The position numbers were made by a program, and so were the translations under genes. The notes under the pieces were generated by a model. The model worked only from the letters and a program-made list of their open reading frames with translations. It had not been told where the DNA came from and did not search any database. This document shows, in pieces, positions 43,204-50,012 of a stretch of DNA of 50,012 bases. The DNA comes from Saprospiraceae bacterium (GTDB lineage: Bacteria > Bacteroidota > Bacteroidia > Chitinophagales > Saprospiraceae): contig JALSGS010000040.1 in NCBI GenBank assembly GCA_026982695.1, forward strand, positions 1-50,012, in the 5' to 3' direction. Numbering within the stretch: position 1 is the first letter of the stretch; each line of letters opens with the position of its first letter.

Positions 43204-43572
43204 TTACTGTTGCATCTCGTTTATTAGATCTCGCAGGTGGCGGCCTGCCTGCTTCAGCTGGCGTACACCTGCTTTGCCAAATCGCTTGTAGTAGTAGCGC
43301 GCTACACCTGCCCAAAAGTGGCGCTTCTCTTGAGGGGTGAGCTCAGATTCATATTTTTCGTAACACATGTCTACTAGGTTGGTAAACTGATCGTCGAAAC
43401 GAGCCCATCGCTCGTCTTTCACAGGGTAGTCCAGTTGATCAACTTGCGCTACGAGTTGGTCTACCTGTGCCAGAAAGCCCGATTTGGTCCAACCACAGCC
43501 ATCGGGGCTACATGCTTGTGGGCACAAAAAAAGCCATCCTACGACACTGACTGTAAAAAACTTCCACTTCAC
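43204..43572 (-). CDS. Small exported DUF6565-like protein
   Basis: The 122-residue protein has a signal peptide (MKWKFFTVSVVGWLFLC) and several Cys near its end (ACSPDGCGW), so it may be lipid-anchored, although the lipobox is not canonical. The mature part is helical and charged: FLAQVDQLVAQVDQLDY, ARFDDQFTNLVDMCYEKYES and LTPQEKRHFWAGVARYYYKR. The pattern resembles DUF6565 proteins of Bacteroidota, whose function is unknown. It lies 46 bp after the membrane protein gene on the same strand. Confidence 0.72.
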   Translation of the reverse strand: MKWKFFTVSVVGWLFLCPQACSPDGCGWTKSGFLAQVDQLVAQVDQLDYPVKDERWARFDDQFTNLVDMCYEKYESELTPQEKRHFWAGVARYYYKRFGKAGVRQLKQAGRHLRDLINEMQQ

Positions 43573-43618
43573 AGTTGATATGCTTCTGTTTTTTGCCTAT
43601 TTGCAATGGAGCGTTCAC

Positions 43619-44071
43619 TCAAGAGCCTGAATTGTAAAGCCAGGTAGCCGGACGCATCCATGCAAAGGCCATTAGCCCTACGAAAAACACCAGAAATAAT
43701 TGCCGATCGTGCTGTAAACTTGCCAAGACTACTGTGGCTATGTTGGCCATTTCTAACAATAACCAAGCAATGAGTTGTGTGTTTTTCACTGTAGCAGCAT
43801 CTGGCTTTTCCTGGCGCTGTGCCAATTGGCTGCGAAGGTAGACAGCAGTCAAAATGGCGAATATGAGTAGAAAGCCGACCACGAGGCGATGCCATGCTAC
43901 GCCTAAAACAAGTGTGGATTCTTGAATGTAGTTGGATTGCGGTGTGGATAACCCATAGAGTAGGGCGCCTATGATTATTTGACTAACTAGCAAAGACAGA
44001 TACACTATTGCATTGCTCGATGCACCCCCATTGGGAGGTGTCATTGGAGAGCCTGATTCGTTCGGGATCAT
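43619..44071 (-). CDS. Small integral membrane protein of unknown function
   Basis: The 150-residue product has four predicted TM helices: AIVYLSLLVSQIIIGALLYG, LVVGFLLIFAILTAVYL, LIAWLLLEMANIATVVLASL, and LFLVFFVGLMAFAWM. A Lys/Asp/Gln-rich loop separates the second and third. I recognise no named family. It is transcribed in the same direction as the DUF6565-like gene and may form a unit with it. It is separated from the POT gene by a hairpin terminator. Confidence 0.7.
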   Translation of the reverse strand: MIPNESGSPMTPPNGGASSNAIVYLSLLVSQIIIGALLYGLSTPQSNYIQESTLVLGVAWHRLVVGFLLIFAILTAVYLRSQLAQRQEKPDAATVKNTQLIAWLLLEMANIATVVLASLQHDRQLFLVFFVGLMAFAWMRPATWLYNSGS

Positions 44072-44098
44072 AATCGGTTAGCGTTTTGGGAAAGATAA

Positions 44099-44124
44099 GC
44101 CCCGAACCGACCCGGGTTCGGGGC
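44099..44124 (-). terminator. Hairpin after the POT transporter gene
   Basis: GCCCCGAACC (44099-44108) and GGTTCGGGGC (44115-44124) pair perfectly over 10 bp with a 6-nt loop, between the POT stop and the next minus-strand gene. The following T-run is weak. Confidence 0.62.
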
Positions 44125-44203
44125 CTAAGATACGAGCATTTTCCACAATGGTGAAAGTTATCTTTTATTTTTTTATATCTATCTACACACTTTGCAGCTC
44201 GTT

Positions 44204-45853
44204 TTAGTGGATGCCCTTCATGGCCTTGTTCAGGATGGGCGACATGAGCAACAGCAGCCCAGCAGAAATGAGCATCACCATCGTGATGAAGGGATAGAGG
44301 GCAAAGTGGTATTTGTGTAAGATATTTTCCAGAATACCAGCCAGATAGTTGCCTGCGGCGAAGCTGGCCATCCACAGTCCCATGACCACGGATACGAGCT
44401 TGGGAGGGGCCAGTTTAGTAATCATCGATAGGCCTATGGGCGAGAGGCATAGCTCGCCCAGCGTGAGAATGAGGTATACCACCACCAACCACATGGGCGA
44501 GACGAGCGTGCCGTCAGCGGCTTTGTTGGCCGCTTGCGACATAACCCAAAAGGCCAGCGCACCTAACAACAAGCCCAAGGCAAACTTCACAGGGGTGCGC
44601 GGGTTGAGACCGCGTGCGTCGAGCTTGAGCCACATAACTGAAAACAAGGGCGCAAAAACTAAGATAGCAAAGGGGTTGATGTTTTGAAACCACGAAGCCG
44701 GCACTTCCCATCCGCCAATGACGCGATTGGTGTTCTCGGCTGCAAACAGATTCATCGTGCCGCCTGCTTGCTCAAAGCCTGCCCAAAATGCTACGTTGAA
44801 GATGGCCAGCGTGATGATCACGCCCATACGGCTCCAGTCGTCGTTGCTGCTGCGCATCAGGCTCACCAATAACACGATCAGTCCCGCTACGGCTGCATAG
44901 CCTACATAAGTGGTCGCTTGAGGAGGAATGGAATCCCAAAAGTGACTTAGCAACTCTACAATCACCACAATGCCCACTACCACGGCAAACTTGGGCAGCC
45001 ATCGTTCGCCATCAATGCCGCGAATGACTACATAGCCCAAACCCAATACAATGGCCACAAAACCCACATTGACAATGCCACTTTGCACGCTTTCGGGAAT
45101 GGCTCGCCAGAAAAGAATAATGGCTAATGTGCCTACCACCAAGCCCACCGAAATGAGTACGATGTCGCGCCAGTCTTTGCCATCGAGGCGTATCTTGTCA
45201 TTTGCCGTTTGAGGTGGAAGACCGTGGCCGTCTAAGGTCTCTTCGCGGAAATACATCCACAGCACGCCAATGACCATGCCGATACCCGCAGAGAAAAAGC
45301 CCCAACCCCAGTGGATGTTTTCACCCAAACCACCAGCAATGAAGGGACCCAGAATGGCACCTAAGTTGATCCCCATGTAGAATATATTGAAGGCAGAGTC
45401 TTTGCGCGGGTCGTTGTCGTCGTAGAAGTCACCTACGATTGTCGAGATGTTGGGCTTGAAAAAGCCATTGCCAATGATCAGCGTACCCAGACCAAAGTTG
45501 AAAATGAACTGCCGCATGGCCGGATCAATGGAATGAGCGGTAAATGCACTGGTAGCAAGCAAAAACTGCCCAATGGCCATGACCAATCCGCCGATATAGA
45601 CCGTTTTGCGCTTGCCCAAAAACTTGTCAGATGCCCAACCGCCGAGAATGGGCGTCAGATACACCAATCCCGTAAAAACGGCATAAATGGCCAAAGCCTC
45701 TGCACGCGCCAGCCCAAAGCCGTCGCTTACCAGCTCAGCCGTCAGATACAACACCAGTAAGGCGCGCATGCCGTAGTAGCTGAATCGCTCCCACATCTCG
45801 GTAGCAAATAGGGTATAGAGCCCTTTAGGATGGCCTTTCGTTTGTGCACTCAT
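44204..45853 (-). CDS. Proton-dependent oligopeptide transporter (POT/PTR family)
   Basis: The 549-residue protein has about 14 TM segments. The POT signatures are present: EMWERFSYYGMRALLVLYLT (the ExxER-type motif), GGWASDKFLGKRKT, FFKPNISTIVGDFY and FNIFYMGINLGAILGPFIAG. The C-terminal signature EQAGGTMNLFA and GELCLSPIGLSMITKLAP complete the family set. It imports di- and tripeptides with protons across the inner membrane. It is monocistronic by its surroundings, with a hairpin behind it. Confidence 0.94.
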   Translation of the reverse strand: MSAQTKGHPKGLYTLFATEMWERFSYYGMRALLVLYLTAELVSDGFGLARAEALAIYAVFTGLVYLTPILGGWASDKFLGKRKTVYIGGLVMAIGQFLLATSAFTAHSIDPAMRQFIFNFGLGTLIIGNGFFKPNISTIVGDFYDDNDPRKDSAFNIFYMGINLGAILGPFIAGGLGENIHWGWGFFSAGIGMVIGVLWMYFREETLDGHGLPPQTANDKIRLDGKDWRDIVLISVGLVVGTLAIILFWRAIPESVQSGIVNVGFVAIVLGLGYVVIRGIDGERWLPKFAVVVGIVVIVELLSHFWDSIPPQATTYVGYAAVAGLIVLLVSLMRSSNDDWSRMGVIITLAIFNVAFWAGFEQAGGTMNLFAAENTNRVIGGWEVPASWFQNINPFAILVFAPLFSVMWLKLDARGLNPRTPVKFALGLLLGALAFWVMSQAANKAADGTLVSPMWLVVVYLILTLGELCLSPIGLSMITKLAPPKLVSVVMGLWMASFAAGNYLAGILENILHKYHFALYPFITMVMLISAGLLLLMSPILNKAMKGIH

Positions 45854-46109
45854 AGCTTATTGCTTTTTTAGATGGTTTGGTGAATACCTACTGTACATCT
45901 CAGTTTTCATCGCCCTCACTTGTGGCAGACTGCCCTGCCCCATAGGCACCTGCATTTGTGGTGGCAATGGCTGCAGTAGGCAGACAATAATTTGGAAACA
46001 GGGCTAAAAGTAAAGGAAAAAGCTGTTCCTCCAGCGAGCCATCTCCCTTTTGCCTTGGTCGTACAAGTGCAAAGCCACCAAACAACGCACTGATGCACTA
46101 CCTAATCTG

Positions 46110-46742
46110 TCAGCCAGGTGGCGCCGACAAGCTGTCTGTAGCAATGGGCACATCGCTTTGATATTGAACCTTCCAGCCAGCTGATTCCGCCATGAACTCG
46201 ATGAGCTCTAGCATTTCATTTCCTTGGCGTACTGCTAGCTCAAGCAAATTGCTCTGAAGTGCTTTTTGGCGAATGAACTCCTTGGCACGTGCATTGAGTT
46301 TGCTATAGTCCTCCGGTGTGAAGTAGTTAAATGTGCCCTCCTGAATGTCGTAGTAGTCTATTGTGTGATCGATGCTCAAGATTTCCGGTTCGGGCAGATT
46401 CGAGATGATGATGGTGCGCTTGTCCGGCTGCATCTCGATGTGCATCTTCTCCAAGTCGTATCCCACTTGGACGGTCGCTTGTATGCGCAACAGCGCCTTT
46501 TTTCGGAAAGGACTCCAGTCGTAACCCCAGATCTCCTTGTAGCTGTACAATTCCGAAAACTGCCCTTCTACCGTGATGAGCTTGGCTACAGCACGTACTT
46601 TTTCGAGTAGTACATCCGACTGTTCCTGTACCTTGAGCTGTTGCTGTTGCTGCCACCACCATCGCGCCACATATATGCCACTACCAAAGACGATGAGCAG
46701 CAATACGAGTACGAAAAAGATGCGAAATGATATATTTTTCAT
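46110..46742 (-). CDS. DUF4230 family membrane-anchored protein
   Basis: The ATG at 46742 gives 210 residues with an N-terminal TM anchor (FRIFFVLVLLLIVFGSGIYV) followed by a Gln-rich stretch. The soluble domain shows VRAVAKLITVEGQFSELYSY, then ALLRIQATVQVGYDLEKMHI and ISNLPEPEILSIDHTIDYYD, the DUF4230 pattern. The domain is predicted to be periplasmic; its function is unknown. It is divergent from the lipoprotein gene at 47075. Confidence 0.85.
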   Translation of the reverse strand: MKNISFRIFFVLVLLLIVFGSGIYVARWWWQQQQQLKVQEQSDVLLEKVRAVAKLITVEGQFSELYSYKEIWGYDWSPFRKKALLRIQATVQVGYDLEKMHIEMQPDKRTIIISNLPEPEILSIDHTIDYYDIQEGTFNYFTPEDYSKLNARAKEFIRQKALQSNLLELAVRQGNEMLELIEFMAESAGWKVQYQSDVPIATDSLSAPPG

Positions 46743-47074
46743 GTGTCCAGGCTTTGGCTTTCGCCAAAAATGCGGTTTTCTGTGCATTCTCCCCTGTAGC
46801 TTCCTGTGCCTTGAACCTCAAAAGAGAACTGATCGAGTGCTAAACAAGACGTGTACAGCGTGCTGGTAAACAAATCTGAAGCACCTGTGACTTGTTTTTT
46901 TATTGTAATAACAAAAAAAATCTTGGACAAGTCTTGCATTGTTGATCAATTTTTTTTGTATTACCTTAGAAAAAGGTCCCATATGTATTGGTGAGAAGTA
47001 GTAGTAAGTGATGGGGCACATTGTGTTGGATTTTATTAACTGTCATTTATTTCATCGCTCAAACTTGTTTAAAG
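46743..47074. other. Divergent intergenic region
   Basis: This 332-bp space between divergent genes is very A+T-rich at 46890-46970. It contains an inverted repeat GACTTGT (46889-46895) / ACAAGTC (46927-46933) around opposing T- and A-runs, and TACCTTAG (46962-46969), one mismatch from a -7 element, with TTG 17 bp upstream. This could be the promoter of the lipoprotein gene. No gene is seen. Confidence 0.35.
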
Positions 47075-47920
47075 ATGAAACGCTCACCTCATTTGCGCAC
47101 ACTGATGCTGGCCGCTGCAGTGGGTACTTTGCTTATTTCTTGTGGGAAGGAAAATGAAATGCCCACCACCGAGGAAAAACTGGACTGTGCCCGTTATTTG
47201 AGCTTCGTGGTGGAAAAGGTGAGCAATGTGTCGCCAGACGAATCAGAAGGAATTACCCACTATAGCCAGCTCGACGTAGCCGAACAGCTCATGTTGCCCC
47301 CTACGGCTAGGAGATGCAGCGTGGAAACTTGCATATACCCCGATGGCACTTTTGAGAGCACGGTCCAGATGTTACCCGCTTCCGGCTTGTATACATATCC
47401 GGACTACATGGCAGGAGTTGGCGTACATGACAAACCATTATTTCACCGAGCAGTGTTTGATAGAACTGGGAAAGTAATTTACTACGATGCTTCGGGAAAA
47501 GAAATTAATACCAACTACGTCGAACCTGAGACCATTGTACTCCAGTTTCTGTTGGTCTCCTTGAGCAAGGTGACCAAGCCGCTCAGTCAGGACGAGCTGC
47601 AGCAAGTATGGGCAGCTTTTGCCAATGCTGGTTATCCAGTAGATAGCTTGCCTGGTCAGGATCTCGTCACTGTCGATCAGCCTTTAGACGATGGATTTTC
47701 TCGAGTGTATTTCGATACAAAACGCTACCTACTGGTAGGACAGGAAGACTACGATGCTTCGGGCGAGCTGCGTCAGGGCTATCGCTTGTATGTATCAGGT
47801 GAAATAGATGACTTCAAAGTGGTGGGGCATGAATTCAGGACTTCGTTTATATCGCCATTCAGCAATATCAAGATGAACATTTTCCGCCGTTCGCGTATCA
47901 CTAACTTTGTGATGGAATAG
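47075..47920 (+). CDS. Lipoprotein of unknown function
   Basis: The ATG at 47075 gives 281 residues beginning MKRSPHLRTLMLAAAVGTLL and reaching the lipobox LISC, so Cys24 is the lipidated residue. The mature protein has a Cys pair region (ARRCSVETCIYPDG), a YxDASG segment repeated twice (YYDASGKEI and YDASGELRQ), and a C-terminal beta-rich part ending FRRSRITNFVME. I recognise no family. It is followed by 62 bp and then a second exported-protein gene on the same strand. Confidence 0.7.
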   Translation: MKRSPHLRTLMLAAAVGTLLISCGKENEMPTTEEKLDCARYLSFVVEKVSNVSPDESEGITHYSQLDVAEQLMLPPTARRCSVETCIYPDGTFESTVQMLPASGLYTYPDYMAGVGVHDKPLFHRAVFDRTGKVIYYDASGKEINTNYVEPETIVLQFLLVSLSKVTKPLSQDELQQVWAAFANAGYPVDSLPGQDLVTVDQPLDDGFSRVYFDTKRYLLVGQEDYDASGELRQGYRLYVSGEIDDFKVVGHEFRTSFISPFSNIKMNIFRRSRITNFVME

Positions 47921-47982
47921 GTTTTGGCCTTTTCCACTTCTACTTCCTGTAAAACTTCTTTCCTTATAAAAATCGATAAGAG

Positions 47983-49362
47983 ATGTGGAGTTGCAGTATA
48001 GTTTTTAGTAAGCCATACGTACTTTTACTACTGTGGCTGGGATGCAGTAATTTGCATGGGCAACAGCGAGATGTGCTGTGGATAGGAGGATTGACGCCCT
48101 CGCACAGCATGTTCCGCTGGAGTAAAGATCTGTTCGCTCACGATTATGAGATCAACACTTTGCTCAGTGGGGTGAACTACTATCCGGAGCAAGGGGTGGA
48201 ATCTGTGGTGTCAGCCCTGTATCCATTGGTGAGCAATGGCAGTGATGTGTTGGGGGTAGCCCATGACTATTCGGGGATTATTTTGCGCAAGCTCCAGCTG
48301 GAGCATCCGAATATCAGTGCGATGATACTCAATGGGGTGCCAAATAAGGGATCCCATGTGATTGAGAAAGCTACGGACAATGAGGGCGATTTGTCCAACT
48401 TTACGACGATGGAGGAATTAATTTCGGGAATAAACGACATGAAGTAAGGAGATGAATGCGAGGACTGCAACATAGTGGGCGCTTTTGCTACGATGATGCA
48501 AGAGTTGGAGAATTTGCGGGAACCGCTGCAGTATGTAACGCCAGGGGGGGCGGTAGATTCGATAGGAGTGCCGACTGTGCCTACTGCAGTGTTGTGGGGA
48601 GATACCGAGCAGGAGACTTCAGAGTTTTTCTTGGCAAGTTTGCTGTCGTCAAGAGCTGATCCCTTCCCATTGACTGATGCAAATTTATATGGGGATTGTC
48701 TTCGGATGAGGCGCATGATCGCTAAGCGCAAGGCGAAGACGAGCTTACAGGTGGCGCTGGTTCAATCGACGACAAACTTTTTTTCGAATCTTTTGGCTGC
48801 GGTAGGGGAGTTTATAGATTTAGAAAGTCCGGGTTTGGGTGCTATTCTTACGTTTGTAGGTGAGTTTATATCGGGGAATGGGACGTTGCTGGCGCAGCAG
48901 ATAGAGGCTGTGCGTCAGTACGACGAGGAGTTAGCGCGGTTGTTGCGCTGTGAGTTGGCCAATCAGGTGTTGGCGGCGCGTTATGTGGTGCTGATTACGG
49001 AGGGCGAGCTGGTTTTGGGTGAGGTAGATGTTGCGGATCCGGATGAGTTGCTTCCGTGTATGATGGAGTGTGCGGATTTGAACTACGAGATGAATTTGGA
49101 TATAGACTGCGATCAGTACTGCGATTTTGAGACGGGAACCTACACCTATCCTCAGATCAGCGTGCCGGCCTATGTGTTTGCGCCTCACGATGGGTTGTAC
49201 TCCAAAGAGGAGCAGCTGTTGGATGGTGCGACGGTGACCATTCGCCTTGCGGGAGTGAACCACTTTGACGAGCCGAAATATTTTCATCCGACGGTGCGGC
49301 AAGTGTACGAGGATTTGTTCAACGGCAACTCAGGGCCAGCTTTTGTGATTCCTCCGAAGTGA
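47983..49362 (+). pseudogene. Secreted alpha/beta-hydrolase-like gene interrupted by an in-frame TAA
   Basis: Two frames, 47983-48447 and 48475-49362, are in the same register and separated only by TAA at 48445-48447 and nine further codons, giving one protein of about 459 residues if read through. The first part has a signal peptide (MWSCSIVFSKPYVLLLLWLG) and a lipase-like strand-turn: VLWIGGLTPS, then LGVAHDYSGIILRKLQLEHP and ILNGVPNKGSHVI. At the usual nucleophile position Ser is replaced by Asp (AHDYSG). The second part continues with VLWGDTEQETSEFF and ends VFAPHDGLYSKEEQLL and GVNHFDEPKYFHP, which look like the acid and His regions of the same fold. It may be a recent pseudogene, a sequencing error or a readthrough case. 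Confidence 0.68.
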
Positions 49363-50012
49363 TGGGAAGGTGGGAATCGGTAAGGACAATAGGTTGGGTG
49401 ATGTGGGTGCTGGCAGCTGTGTGGGGATGCCAGCAAGAGCACACTGCCAAGCCCCGCGCACTCAGTTTGACACAAGCCTGGAGGCTTGACCTGGCAGCTG
49501 CAACGCATCTTTATCCAATTCGCCAAGGCAATCAGATGCTGTTTAGCTGGTATGAGGATGTGCAGCAATGTTTTGCCACGGTCGATCTGCAGAGCGGAAA
49601 GATAAAGACTTATTGGTGCTGTGACTTGTTTTCAAGTCGGCCGTTGTATTACAACCTTTTGTCGGGTTTTCTAAGAGGCAAATGGGTATTGCCGCTTGCT
49701 CAAGGGGTAGTGATACCCGATGAGCAGACAAAGAGCTGTGTGGTGTGGGTTGCTCCTTTTGATTTTGGCGAAGCTGCTCTGAGCGTGCACAAAGAGAAGA
49801 TTTATAGGGTTTACTATAAGAACCATCACCGGGAGGCAGCCATCACAGTATTGGATGTTGCCACCGATAGTCTCCATATATTACGTACACTTACAGCACC
49901 TGACGGTGCTACCATATTTCTGAAGAATCCCTTTGTATATGGTGGCGATGCTGAGGGGGATGTGTTGGTAGTGGGCTACACCCATTATTATGCAGCTAGC
50001 AGACGGACCCAC
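49362..50012 (+). CDS. Partial lipoprotein, truncated by the window edge
   Basis: An open frame starts at the ATG at 49362, overlapping the upstream stop as TGATG, and runs 217 codons to the end of the window without a stop. The N-terminus MGRWESVRTIGWVMWVLAAV ends with the lipobox-like VWGC, so Cys23 may be lipidated. The mature part has short beta-strand repeats such as QMLFSWYEDVQQCFATVDLQ, IYRVYYKNHH and GDVLVVGYTHYYA, which resembles a beta-propeller or 6-bladed receptor-like protein. Coupling by the TGATG overlap suggests an operon with the interrupted gene. Confidence 0.75.
   Translation, partial: MGRWESVRTIGWVMWVLAAVWGCQQEHTAKPRALSLTQAWRLDLAAATHLYPIRQGNQMLFSWYEDVQQCFATVDLQSGKIKTYWCCDLFSSRPLYYNLLSGFLRGKWVLPLAQGVVIPDEQTKSCVVWVAPFDFGEAALSVHKEKIYRVYYKNHHREAAITVLDVATDSLHILRTLTAPDGATIFLKNPFVYGGDAEGDVLVVGYTHYYAASRRTH

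Noticed and set aside
45900-46085. 61-codon minus-strand frame between the DUF4230 and POT genes
   Set aside because: It has a plausible Met start but no signal, domain or coding-like support; the 45854-46109 gap may simply be intergenic. It could be revisited if conserved.
1-50012. CRISPR arrays, prophage genes or rRNA operons
   Set aside because: No regularly spaced direct repeats, phage structural genes or rRNA sequences were seen in the window.

Overview
The window is a chromosomal segment of a Bacteroidota bacterium, most likely of the class Saprospiria (Lewinella/Haliscomenobacter-like). Signs of this are type IX secretion (T9SS) C-terminal sorting domains, a very large HYR-repeat/dockerin surface protein, lamin-tail and gliding-type C-terminal domains, thioredoxin proteins fused to Bacteroidota-specific N-terminal regions, DUF4230 and DUF6565-like proteins, weak Shine-Dalgarno sequences, and promoter-like TTTG / TAnnTTTG pairs. 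The lineage is inferred from gene content only; no rRNA is present.

Region 1 (1-5.4 kb) is the head of a chromosomal integron. A long integron integrase gene (3295-4542, +) is preceded by an attI-like junction (minus strand ACAAAGTTAGC at 3118-3128) and a Bacteroidota-type promoter pointing leftward into the cassettes (3165-3196, -). Three cassettes follow, all read on the minus strand: an ORF-less cassette (2176-3122), a cassette with a complete type II restriction-modification pair (119-2175; MjaI-like nuclease plus DNA methyltransferase with a degenerate nuclease-like C-terminal domain), and the start of a lipoprotein cassette that runs off the left edge. Two foldable attC sites (113-185 and 2171-2299) separate them. 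A decayed IS630-type transposase lies beyond the integrase.

Region 2 (5.6-16 kb) holds an orphan curlin-repeat protein, a saccharopine-dehydrogenase-like oxidoreductase, a TlyA rRNA methyltransferase, a GH63 enzyme resembling glucosylglycerate hydrolase, a thioredoxin-domain envelope protein, a secreted GH10 xylanase with a T9SS tail, and a lamin-tail surface protein.

Region 3 (16-31 kb) starts with a divergent hydrolase/polyprenyl synthase pair. A plus-strand series follows: hemN, an NlpC/P60 protein lacking its catalytic Cys, a cation-chloride-cotransporter-like permease, a voltage-gated K+ channel, a DksA-like protein and an MscS channel. The three membrane transport proteins suggest ion and osmotic balance. 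After a perfect terminator come an outer-membrane protein, a structured non-coding interval, and an ECF sigma factor with a partner joining an inner-membrane anchor to a barrel-like domain.

Region 4 (31-46 kb) contains the 1,495-residue HYR/dockerin/T9SS protein, a terminator, tRNA-Met(CAU), asnS and ileS in one probable operon, a YkuK-like protein, a WecA-type glycosyl-1-phosphate transferase, two small envelope proteins and a POT peptide transporter.

Region 5 (46-50 kb) is a run of unknown secreted or lipid-anchored proteins, including a hydrolase-like gene interrupted by one in-frame TAA and a partial lipoprotein gene at the right edge.

Most of the window is ordinary core or surface-protein DNA. 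The integron head with its restriction-modification cassette is the clearest accessory system and the most interesting item.
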